From Allorhodopirellula heiligendammensis (lineage in GTDB: Bacteria; Planctomycetota; Planctomycetia; Pirellulales; Pirellulaceae): a DNA stretch of 64,000 nt. Location: the NCBI RefSeq assembly GCF_007860105.1, contig NZ_SJPU01000001.1, positions 2,253,700-2,317,699 on the forward strand, given 5' to 3'. Positions 27,111 through 35,065 of the stretch are shown here, one piece after another. Position 1 is the stretch's first letter; each line of letters starts with the position of its first letter. The notes under the pieces are model-generated. The model ran no database searches, was not told where the DNA came from, and was given only the letters and a program-made list of their open reading frames with translations. The translations under genes were made by a program, and so were the position numbers.

Positions 27111-27926
27111 GTGCCGGATTCGGAGAGCGACGAAGAGCCACAGACGGCGGATTCCCTGTTTCAGACCGCAGTGGTCGTGGAGGCCGGACTGGGTTTGCTG
27201 GCGGTGGTCTTGGGTTACCTATTCGGCCCCGATCCTCGGCAGTGGATACCAGTACTGGACGAGGTTCCCTCGCTTGCCGGAGGCTTAGGACTAGGCATTC
27301 TGGCAACTTTCCCCTTGTTGCTGTTGATGGCCATCATCCGCCGCATCAATCATCCGGCAGTCCAAGAGCTCGACCAATTGGCCGAGCATCCGATGATGAG
27401 TGTGATGCTCAAGATGGGACCGCTTGAGCTGCTGGCTATCAGCCTATGTGCCGGGGTAGGCGAAGAATTGCTATTTCGTGGCTGGTTGATGCCTGCGATC
27501 GCGGGTCTGCTGCACGGCGATGCTGTGTCACTCCTACCGAGCAACACCGAGTCGGTGCGTCCGTGGTGGGCCTTCGGTGGATATGCGGCAGAGGTTTTTG
27601 CCTCCCTGCCCGCCAATGCTAGCAGCATTCGTGAAAGTGCCGCGTTGACCTGGTCGGGATTTTCCGCGTGGTGGACCAATTCCATCGGCTGGGAACTGAC
27701 CCTGGGCTGGATCGCTTCATCGATCGCGTTCGGTTTCGTTCATCCGATCAGCAAATTGTACGTGGTCGTGACCGGAATCATGGGGCTGTATTTTGGGGCC
27801 CTGCTGATCCTCACGGGTAACTTGCTGATACCTATCGTCGCCCACGCCCTCTACGACGCAATCCAGCTGTGGGCTGCCTCGGCAGAAGCGCAGTCGGAAC
27901 AACGCTCCATCAAACAAACCGCCTAA
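27111..27926 (+). CDS. CPBP-family intramembrane metalloprotease
   Basis: Membrane protease of the CPBP (CaaX protease and bacteriocin-processing, Abi) family. The glutamate pair and arginine are in GVGEELLFRGWLMP, the next motif is AFGFVHPISK, and the third is IVAHALYDAIQ. These match the family's EExxxR, FxxxH and HxxxD/N pattern, so it should be active. It has several membrane segments and an acidic N-terminus. The start is a GTG at 27111, only 6 bases after the pseudo-ABC gene, so the two are almost certainly made together. Candidate role: cleaving a membrane-bound partner or precursor handled by the transporter-like proteins. Confidence 0.88.
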   Translation: MPDSESDEEPQTADSLFQTAVVVEAGLGLLAVVLGYLFGPDPRQWIPVLDEVPSLAGGLGLGILATFPLLLLMAIIRRINHPAVQELDQLAEHPMMSVMLKMGPLELLAISLCAGVGEELLFRGWLMPAIAGLLHGDAVSLLPSNTESVRPWWAFGGYAAEVFASLPANASSIRESAALTWSGFSAWWTNSIGWELTLGWIASSIAFGFVHPISKLYVVVTGIMGLYFGALLILTGNLLIPIVAHALYDAIQLWAASAEAQSEQRSIKQTA

Positions 27927-28161
27927 GGCGAAATTGAGCTGCCGATCGGTGGCGCCGGCTCGATGGTCGACGCATTCATTTCAACCGCCATTGTGCAGGC
28001 GGGTAAGTGCCGATCGAAATGGGTGTTACCGAGCGAGAGAGCGACTTGACCGAATCTTTGTGACATTCCTTTCGGGTAGTTCCCTATCAAAGAAGTGAGA
28101 TGATGCAGCGGCATCGGCCGCCCATCAGCCTTTTCTTCTTTCATGCCCGCGGAGAAACACG

Positions 28162-28605
28162 ATGTCCATGTCCTTTTTGAAGACGTCCGTAGTTTTGGCT
28201 GCCGGACTATTGTCGACAGCTCTGATTGGCGGTGACGCAGCAGCCCAATGCGGCGGCCGCGGTGGTGGTGGTGGAATGCCAACAGGTAGTCCAACGACAC
28301 TTGCCACCACCTCGCCGTACTCGCAAAATTCGCTCGCCTCGTCAAGTTATCCACCATCCAATCTGAAGGCGATGCAGTACCAGCAACGCGCCCTGGCAGC
28401 TCAACAGCAAGTGGCGAGCATGCTGTATCAGAATGCTCAGCTCGAGCGGATGGCGATGATGCAACGTGAGGCCCAAGCCCGACCGTATCGCTTAGCGCGC
28501 GCGGAAGCCAATCGCGCCGCTCGCGCTGAGCGGATTGCCGCGCGGCTTCGCCAGCAAGGTCGATCGTCCGCCGCCTATACACTGGCGTCTACTTATGTCG
28601 ACTGA
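28162..28605 (+). CDS. Small secreted Gly- then Gln/Ala/Arg-rich protein
   Basis: Exported 147-residue protein of unknown function. The signal peptide is clear (FLKTSVVLAAGLLSTALIGG, cut near AAA-QC). A glycine run (CGGRGGGGGMP) and a Ser/Thr/Pro linker follow. Residues 70-135 form a long helical, probably coiled-coil, segment rich in Gln, Ala and Arg (ALAAQQQVASMLYQNAQLER, AEANRAARAERIAARLRQQ). Its last 11 bases overlap the start of the next gene, so expression of the two is linked. Confidence 0.7.
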   Translation: MSMSFLKTSVVLAAGLLSTALIGGDAAAQCGGRGGGGGMPTGSPTTLATTSPYSQNSLASSSYPPSNLKAMQYQQRALAAQQQVASMLYQNAQLERMAMMQREAQARPYRLARAEANRAARAERIAARLRQQGRSSAAYTLASTYVD

Positions 28606-30082
28606 AAACGCGGCAATCGCAAACCGCGATGAGGAGCCCGCTCGAAGAGCTTACCACCTGAACGTGGTCAAACAGCAGATCGACGAGGCCCCCTCGTGGT
28701 TAGTCAGCTTGATCGTCCATGTAGTTCTGTTGCTTACGTTGGCATTGATGTCGGCCGCACCGGGGGTCGTAGGCCGCATCGAGTTAACATTGCAACAGGA
28801 TGTCGACGAATCGACGAGCGACCTGGCGGAGTTCTCGATCGAGCCCATTGAACTAGAACGTCCTCCCTCCAATGAATTGACGGAATCCGAAGTGGAACTG
28901 GAGACGCTGGCGTTTGCCCCACAAGTCGAACTGGTATCCGTCGTTCCTCGACTCGAAACACTTGATCATTGGCATCCGCATGTGGAGATAAAATTTGCTG
29001 AGCCGACGGTGAGTAATATGTTTCGTGGTCGCACTGGAGCGATGAAACAAAAACTGCTCAAGGAGGCCGGAGGTACCGCGACAACCGAGGACGCGGTGTT
29101 GATGGGACTGGAGTGGCTCCGGCACAACCAGCTCAGCGATGGCAGCTGGAGTCTCCGAGGCCCTTATGCCGACGGCGCCCGCAATGAAAACCGGGTCGGT
29201 GCGACCGCGATGGCCATGCTGGCATTCATGGGCTCTGGCAGTACCCATCGAGGTGGCAAATATCAAAAGGAACTCTGGCGGGCGGTGCGATGGCTGGTCC
29301 AGAAGCAAGACAGTCAAGGTTTCATGGCCCTTGATGCGGCACCGCATGAAAGGATGTACGCGCAAGCCCAAGGGATGATTGCGTTGTGCGAACTCTACGC
29401 CATGACCGGGGATTCATGGATTCGCCCCTACGCACAGTCAGCAGTGGACTTCGCCGCTAAATCGCAATCGCCCACGGGTGGTTGGCGGTACCAACCCCGA
29501 TTCGATAGTGATACATCCGTGACAGGCTGGTTCGTGGTTGGACTCAAAAGCGGTGAGGCAGCCGGCCTGGAAGTTGATCGTTACGTCTGGCCCAAAGTCG
29601 AGACGTATTTGGACTCCGTCAGCGCCAATCGCCAAAACGACTACTACGCCGTCGGCTATTCCTACAAGGTCGGCGACGCGCGATCACCCTCGATGACGGC
29701 CGAGGGGTTGCTGTGTCGCCAATACATGGGATGGCGTCGCAATGCTCCGGCAATGGGCCACGGGCTGAACACCCTCGCTGCAAATCATCCGATTGATGTT
29801 GGACAACCCGATGTCTATTACTGGTACTACGCGACCCAAGCTTTGCATCATTTCGGTGGTCCATTGTGGACTCAGTGGAATGAGCAATTGAAAGTTGTCC
29901 TTCCCGCCCGCCAGATCATCCGCGGCAAAGAGCGTGGCAGTTGGCCACCTCACAACGATGCGTGGGGCCGCCATGCTGGCCGGCTCTACACGACATGCTT
30001 CTCGATTTACTGCCTCGAAGTCTACTACAGGCACATGCCCATCTATAACCACGTCCCCGCCGGATCTACGGTCGGCACCTAA
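28595..30082 (+). CDS. Membrane-anchored alpha/alpha-toroid (squalene-cyclase-like) protein
   Basis: Protein with a short cytoplasmic head, one TonB-like membrane anchor (APSWLVSLIVHVVLLLTLAL, about 34-53), an acidic Glu-rich spacer and a C-terminal terpenoid-cyclase-like toroid (about 170-470). The toroid shows repeats such as GLEWLRHNQLSDGSW, AVRWLVQKQDSQG and AAKSQSPTGGWRY, the QW-type pattern of the prenyltransferase/squalene oxidase repeat. The cyclase DxDD acid motif is not seen, so terpene cyclisation is unlikely. I use the ATG at 28595, which overlaps the previous gene by 11 bases; the longer frame from 28535 puts a basic leader before it. Planctomycetes carry many such proteins of unknown role. 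A second, fully secreted one is at 51.9-53.1 kb. Confidence 0.75.
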   Translation: MSTENAAIANRDEEPARRAYHLNVVKQQIDEAPSWLVSLIVHVVLLLTLALMSAAPGVVGRIELTLQQDVDESTSDLAEFSIEPIELERPPSNELTESEVELETLAFAPQVELVSVVPRLETLDHWHPHVEIKFAEPTVSNMFRGRTGAMKQKLLKEAGGTATTEDAVLMGLEWLRHNQLSDGSWSLRGPYADGARNENRVGATAMAMLAFMGSGSTHRGGKYQKELWRAVRWLVQKQDSQGFMALDAAPHERMYAQAQGMIALCELYAMTGDSWIRPYAQSAVDFAAKSQSPTGGWRYQPRFDSDTSVTGWFVVGLKSGEAAGLEVDRYVWPKVETYLDSVSANRQNDYYAVGYSYKVGDARSPSMTAEGLLCRQYMGWRRNAPAMGHGLNTLAANHPIDVGQPDVYYWYYATQALHHFGGPLWTQWNEQLKVVLPARQIIRGKERGSWPPHNDAWGRHAGRLYTTCFSIYCLEVYYRHMPIYNHVPAGSTVGT

Positions 30083-30120
30083 ACCTCCGATCGTGTCCTG
30101 GCTCGCCCCGGCAGCGATGT

Positions 30121-30369
30121 TTGAAAGCAGGTCTTTTTTCAACTGTGAACGTTTCATCCCAACGGTGCCTTCAGAACTGGATGCTGTCGCACAGCGTGCT
30201 CGCCCCGTTTGTCTCCCCGAGCCAGTCTTTTGTCAGTCTGAGCGATGAGGACGTCGCGGCCATCCAGTCACTGTATAGCGCTGCCCCCAGCGAGCCGACC
30301 ACGGCCTTCGACCATTCAGCAGATACTACCGACGGCCAGCATGATCGCTCGATTGAGCGCCGTCGATAA
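30121..30369 (+). pseudogene. Possible C-terminal fragment of a matrixin-type metalloprotease
   Basis: An 82-codon frame whose middle, SHSVLAPFVSPSQ then SLSDEDVAAIQSLY, looks like the end of matrixin (M10) peptidases, where a Met-turn region is followed by LSxDDIxxIQxLYG. The zinc-binding HExxHxxGxxH helix is not present before it. If real, it is a relic of a secreted protease once beside the sigma/kinase operon. No ribosome-binding site is evident. The rest of 30083-30506 shows nothing else, and the sigma factor promoter should lie there. The match is a pattern judgement on about 30 residues only. Confidence 0.3.
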
Positions 30370-30506
30370 CGCCCTCGGCAGGTATTTTGAGCTGGATGAT
30401 GCGATCCGCGGCACATCTCCACTGGTTTTTCTTCAGAACACGCGGCGGATCTTGATCTCGCTCGCAACTTATTAGGTACGCAACCAATTCTCCACAGGGA
30501 CTCCCC

Positions 30507-31172
30507 ATGGTCGCCACTGACTCATCCAGCGCTCCACCTTTGGCTAGTTCGCCAGATCCAACATCCGGTTCGAACCATGCCGGTTTTGCCAGTCTGCTAG
30601 CTCAAGCGAGGGCCGGAAACCGTGACGCGCTCGGCGAGCTCCTCCAGTGGTACGCCAACTACCTGACGATTCTGGCCAGCACCCAACTCGACCGTCGGCT
30701 TCGCCGCCGCTTGAACCCCTCTGATATTGTCCAAGAAGCGATGATGGCGGCCCACCAGGACTTCGGCGACTTCCGCGGCACCAGCCAAGGCGAACTGCTG
30801 TGCTGGCTACGGACGATCCTCATTCACACACTGCATCGCAGCTTCAAGAGAAACGTCACTGTCGAAAAGCGAGATATCCGCCGTGAGGTCTCACTGGATT
30901 CCGTCAGCAACCGGCTTGAAGAGTCTGCGGGCAACTTAGCCGCCATATTGCCCGCCAACAGTCCGTCGCCCAGCGCGCCCATGCAAGCTCGTGAACGCGC
31001 CGTCGCGTTGGCGGATCAACTCAGTGAGCTGAAGCCCCACTACCGTGAAGTGATCGTCCTACGGGTACTGCAGGGTCTCTCGTTTGATGAGATTGCTCAA
31101 CGTATGGACCGCAACTGTGGTGCAGTCCGCATGCTCTGGCTGCGTGCACTGGAGAGTTTTAAAAACAAATAG
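30507..31172 (+). CDS. ECF-type RNA polymerase sigma factor
   Basis: Extracytoplasmic-function sigma factor of the planctomycete type. Region 2 is seen in RRLNPSDIVQEAMMAAHQDF and the core-binding/-10 stretch CWLRTILIHTLHRSFKR. Region 4 carries the helix-turn-helix HYREVIVLRVLQGLSFDEIA. A 25-residue Ser/Pro-rich head precedes region 2. At 221 residues it has the normal length. A Ser/Thr kinase with TPR repeats starts 99 bases downstream on the same strand, a pairing common in planctomycetes, where the kinase is thought to take the place of an anti-sigma factor. No separate anti-sigma gene is present. Confidence 0.92.
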   Translation: MVATDSSSAPPLASSPDPTSGSNHAGFASLLAQARAGNRDALGELLQWYANYLTILASTQLDRRLRRRLNPSDIVQEAMMAAHQDFGDFRGTSQGELLCWLRTILIHTLHRSFKRNVTVEKRDIRREVSLDSVSNRLEESAGNLAAILPANSPSPSAPMQARERAVALADQLSELKPHYREVIVLRVLQGLSFDEIAQRMDRNCGAVRMLWLRALESFKNK

Positions 31173-31271
31173 TGTCCGAACACCTGCTCGTCAGCGTCCA
31201 CTTAAATTCATTTCATTGACCCTATTGAGTCCAAAATCCACCCGTGAGGGTCGGCCGAAAACGAGAGAGCG

Positions 31272-33896
31272 ATGGTTGCATTGAACAGTTCCAGCATAGC
31301 ATTGAGCGCAGGTGATCCGTCCTTAATCGATGGGTTGAACGCAGACCAACAGTCTTGTTTGACCGAGTTGCTTGACCGGTATCTCGTTGGGTTGGAAAAC
31401 GGCGAGCGGCTCGACGCGGAGCTCATCAATCGTGAGAACCCGGACCTCGCCGAGGTGTTCACGAGCTATCTGGAGAAACTCGACGCACTCTACGGCGTGT
31501 CGGTCGGCTTCCACGATTTCCAAAACGACGAACATGACGCCGCCGGCTCCAGCGTCAAGATGACGCTCGGCGACTTTACGATCCATCGCGAAATTGGTCG
31601 TGGCGGCATGGGCGTGGTCTATGAAGCCAACCAAGTTTCGCTTGATCGGAAAGTTGCCATCAAGCTATTGCCGCTGGCGTCACTGTTGGATTCGCGTCAA
31701 ATCTCGCGCTTTAAGAACGAAGCCCACGCTGCGGGCCTGTTGCAGCATCCTAGCATCGTTCCCATTCACAGTGTCGGCAGTGATCGCGGTGTGCACTACT
31801 ATGCGATGCAATTCATCGACGGCGTGTCAATGGACGAGTGGTGTGCAAACGAGCGTTCCGCTGTCGCGGCGGAACGACATGCCCGCCTGACTGACAGCAC
31901 TCCGTCCCAGTGGCGAACGACGATTCAGTGGGCCATCGAGATCGCCGGCGCGCTACACAATGCACATGAGAATGGCGTCATCCATCGCGACGTCAAACCA
32001 TCCAATCTGATGCTCGATCGGTGTGGCAAAATCTGGATCACCGATTTCGGTCTGGCCCGCTGTCAATCCGAGGTTTCGCTAACTCAATCAGGCGACGTTA
32101 TTGGTACGATGCGTTACATGAGCCCCGAGCAAGCGCGGGGTCAATCTGCGCTCATTGATGGTCGCGCCGATGTGTACTCGCTCGCGGTGACGCTGTATGA
32201 AATGCTGACGTTGCATCCCGCCCACGATGGCGCAGACGCACCTTCCATTTTGCAGATGATCGACCAACACGACGTCACGCCGCTGCGCCAACTGCGTCCT
32301 GACTTACCGCGTGATCTCGAAACGGTTATTTCCAAGGCCATGGCGAAATCACGCGAAGGACGGTATGAGACGGCGGCTGCATTTGCCGACGACCTCGGCC
32401 GCGTGTTGGCGGCCGAGCCCACCCTCGCTCGCCCCGCCAATCTCGGCGACCGCGTGGGTCGACTGGCTGCCAAGCATCGCAGCGTGGTGTTGACCGGCGC
32501 CGTAATTGTTGCGTTCGGTTTTGTTGGCTCCGCTGTCGCGACTGCAAAATTAGCAGTGGCAAAACAAGTTTCTGACGCGAATGCCGCCAGAGCCCTCAGT
32601 GGCGAAATGCTTGCTCGCGACGCCGTCGACCGACTGGGTTCCCAAATGGCCGAACTCCTGTCAGGCATCCCCGCCGCCGATTCCGTACGCCGACAACTTT
32701 TAATCGAAACGCTCGACTATTACGAACGATTCGCTGCCGACGTCAGGAACGATCCCACCCTGCGTGCGGACCTCGCGATCACGCTCGGCAAGTCGGGATC
32801 CTTGCAATCTGAGCTTGGTGACAACGACAAAGCCATCGACTCGCTCGGTCGCAGCGAATCGATATATCGACAGCTTGCTCACGAAACTCCCGGAGACGAT
32901 GCGCTTCTTCTAGAGTGGTCAACCAGCCAAAACAATCTTGCCGAGACGCTCGTCCGAGGCGGCAAGCTCGAAGACGCCGCACGCTACTACGCCCGCGCGA
33001 TCACGACACAGAAAAGCGTAGCCGAACACTCTGCGGCCAAGGCGTTCTCCCGCCACGCAGTGCCTGCCGCCAAGGCCAATCTCGCGTTGGCAACAACACT
33101 CAACAACCTGGGCCTGTTGTTATCGCAAACCGGTGCTGTCGAACAATCGGAAAAAGCATACCTCGAAGCAATTGAACTGCTCGAAAACCAACAAATCATC
33201 CCTGAGACAACCCACCAAATCTCGGTCGCCGAACATCCTGCCGCCATCCAACTCGCCACTGTGCGGGCCAATCTCAGTGGGCTATTAACGCCGACATCAC
33301 CCGAGAGGGCGATTGAGTACGCCCGCGAAGCACTCTCGGGCCAACTCGACGCCCTCGAAGCCGACAGGGGCAACGCGAAACTGGCAACGCAGACCATCGT
33401 GACACTCAATACTCTGGGCGCCGCCCAATCCGCGGCCAAGCAAAATGCGTCCGCCATCGAAACGTTCCGTCAAGCGATTGTGGTCGGCGATCAGTTGCTC
33501 GCACGATGGCCCGACCAAGCTACCTACCAACGTGACATGGTGCTCAGTTTAAATCACCTGGGGCTTTCGTTGTCCAAGACAGGTCAGTTGAGCGAAGCCA
33601 GCGACGCGTTTGAGAAAGCACTCGATTACGGTCGGCCGCTCGCGGCCAGGTTTGTCACCGACGCCGAAACTCGCAGCATGGTCGGCGGTGTGCTGAACAA
33701 TCTCGGCTTCCTTCGCCAACAACTCGGAGACCGTAACGCCGCCGCCGCTGCCTACGATGAAGCCATCCAGCATCAATCTGCTGCGGTGAGGCTGGCTCCT
33801 GAAGTCAACCGCTATCGCGAATACCTGAGAAAACACAAAGACAACTATCAAACCGTCGCCTTCCAATCAGCGACCCATCGGAGAACCGCATCATGA
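31272..33896 (+). CDS. Transmembrane Ser/Thr protein kinase with C-terminal TPR repeats
   Basis: Hanks-type kinase of 874 residues. A 100-residue N-terminal region precedes the kinase domain (about 100-385). That domain has the glycine loop IGRGGMGVVYEAN, K131 in VAIK, HRDVKPSN at 238-245, DFG at 258-260 and GTMRYMSPEQARG, so all catalytic residues are present. One membrane segment lies near 404-426. The outer part (about 440-860) is built of TPR units, for example TTLNNLGLLLSQTGAVEQSEKAY and GGVLNNLGFLRQQLGDRNAAAAAY. It probably senses an external or periplasmic partner and phosphorylates cytoplasmic targets, perhaps the sigma factor encoded upstream. Its stop overlaps the next start by four bases (ATGA), giving tight translational coupling to the LEPR-XLL protein. 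Confidence 0.94.
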   Translation: MVALNSSSIALSAGDPSLIDGLNADQQSCLTELLDRYLVGLENGERLDAELINRENPDLAEVFTSYLEKLDALYGVSVGFHDFQNDEHDAAGSSVKMTLGDFTIHREIGRGGMGVVYEANQVSLDRKVAIKLLPLASLLDSRQISRFKNEAHAAGLLQHPSIVPIHSVGSDRGVHYYAMQFIDGVSMDEWCANERSAVAAERHARLTDSTPSQWRTTIQWAIEIAGALHNAHENGVIHRDVKPSNLMLDRCGKIWITDFGLARCQSEVSLTQSGDVIGTMRYMSPEQARGQSALIDGRADVYSLAVTLYEMLTLHPAHDGADAPSILQMIDQHDVTPLRQLRPDLPRDLETVISKAMAKSREGRYETAAAFADDLGRVLAAEPTLARPANLGDRVGRLAAKHRSVVLTGAVIVAFGFVGSAVATAKLAVAKQVSDANAARALSGEMLARDAVDRLGSQMAELLSGIPAADSVRRQLLIETLDYYERFAADVRNDPTLRADLAITLGKSGSLQSELGDNDKAIDSLGRSESIYRQLAHETPGDDALLLEWSTSQNNLAETLVRGGKLEDAARYYARAITTQKSVAEHSAAKAFSRHAVPAAKANLALATTLNNLGLLLSQTGAVEQSEKAYLEAIELLENQQIIPETTHQISVAEHPAAIQLATVRANLSGLLTPTSPERAIEYAREALSGQLDALEADRGNAKLATQTIVTLNTLGAAQSAAKQNASAIETFRQAIVVGDQLLARWPDQATYQRDMVLSLNHLGLSLSKTGQLSEASDAFEKALDYGRPLAARFVTDAETRSMVGGVLNNLGFLRQQLGDRNAAAAAYDEAIQHQSAAVRLAPEVNRYREYLRKHKDNYQTVAFQSATHRRTAS

Positions 33897-35065
33897 CCGA
33901 TCACGACGCTTCCCGTATCTTGTTGCTAGAACAACTGGAGTCTCGCTGCATGCTAGCAAGCGGCGTGCTTCTGTTCTCAGCAAGCAACGACCTTAATGAA
34001 GGGCCCGCGCAGGAAACCCTGCAGAGCAATCGCGAGCAGTCATCGAACCGTGACAGCGACGCCTCACGTTCCTCCCGCAACAATCTCGATACTCCCCGTC
34101 GCGGCGAACCCGATCGGGGGCCCACGAGTGCAGGGTTGCATGACGATCAGTTTGCGAGCAATCCATCTGGGTTAACCCCACCTCCGCAATCAAGTCGGCC
34201 AGGGAACAACGTTCCCGACAGCGGCAGCAACAGCAGCGGGTTGCCCCCGAGTCCGCAGCCTCCCGAGACTCCGAGCGTCGAATCACCCAGCAATCGACCA
34301 GACGTTTCGACGCCGCCTGGTCAGGCAACGCTCGATCGGGATGACAGCAAGACCGGCGATGCGGCGGTCCTAATCCAACGCGTACCAGACGTCACCGACA
34401 CCATCCGATCGACTGGCGATGAATCCACCGTGAATTGGACAACGGACAATACCACGTCGAACCCAGGGACCAACAATCAGAAACCAGCGACCGGGGCCGC
34501 TGGGGATCCACAACGCGGCGCTGCTCCCGGTGGCGTAATCGAAACACTGCCACTGCTGCGCCACAGCGTGATGGCCCCGGAGGACCGCGACGCGGACGAG
34601 CCCTGGGAGATGGATAGCCAATCGCTGCGACAACTTCGCAGCGTTACCGGCAGCGGCCATGACGACAATAACGCGGCCGACCCCGAGAGCATCGATTCCG
34701 CAATTGCGTCTTGGTTCGGGGGCACGACTGGTTTGATCGACAACATTCAGGGCGGACATGAGCTTCCTGGGGTCATTGATAACCTCACCCCGTCGATCGT
34801 CGACGTCGTTCTCGATGCCACCATTGGGCTACACCGATCGGTCGGCTTGATCGCAGCGGCCGAAACGAGCAGCGATCCCACGCAGATCCGCGACGCCATC
34901 CTGGCGGCGATCGCTAGCGAACAACCGGTCCTTTCTGAAGGGATCGGTGGCCCCACGCAGTCCCGCTATTCAGGTCTCGCGTACCCCGGCGCCGCGATCA
35001 TCGCAGGCACCCTGGCACTCGCCACCCATCGCCGCAAGACCGCCAATCTCCTATCGTCCCGCTAA
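33893..35065 (+). CDS. LEPR-XLL-type disordered surface protein with C-terminal membrane helix
   Basis: Protein of 390 residues beginning with LLLEQLESRCMLAS (about 10-22), a variant of the planctomycete LEPR-XLL motif found at the N-terminus of very large surface proteins. The body (30-260) is low-complexity and rich in Ser, Pro, Asp, Asn and Gly (PPPQSSRPGNNVPDSGSNSS). A more ordered stretch (260-350) and a C-terminal hydrophobic helix with basic tail (AYPGAAIIAGTLALATHRRK) follow. It is translationally coupled to the kinase. Being cotranscribed with a kinase and sigma factor, it may be a partner or substrate of the kinase's outer TPR domain; that is inference. It is much shorter than usual LEPR-XLL proteins. 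Its stop overlaps the stop of the convergent NDH-2 gene. Confidence 0.72.
   Translation: MTDHDASRILLLEQLESRCMLASGVLLFSASNDLNEGPAQETLQSNREQSSNRDSDASRSSRNNLDTPRRGEPDRGPTSAGLHDDQFASNPSGLTPPPQSSRPGNNVPDSGSNSSGLPPSPQPPETPSVESPSNRPDVSTPPGQATLDRDDSKTGDAAVLIQRVPDVTDTIRSTGDESTVNWTTDNTTSNPGTNNQKPATGAAGDPQRGAAPGGVIETLPLLRHSVMAPEDRDADEPWEMDSQSLRQLRSVTGSGHDDNNAADPESIDSAIASWFGGTTGLIDNIQGGHELPGVIDNLTPSIVDVVLDATIGLHRSVGLIAAAETSSDPTQIRDAILAAIASEQPVLSEGIGGPTQSRYSGLAYPGAAIIAGTLALATHRRKTANLLSSR

Noticed and set aside
27923-28582. 219-codon minus-strand frame over the small secreted protein
   Set aside because: The plus-strand frame has a clean signal peptide and overlaps its neighbour as co-translated genes do; the minus frame shows neither.
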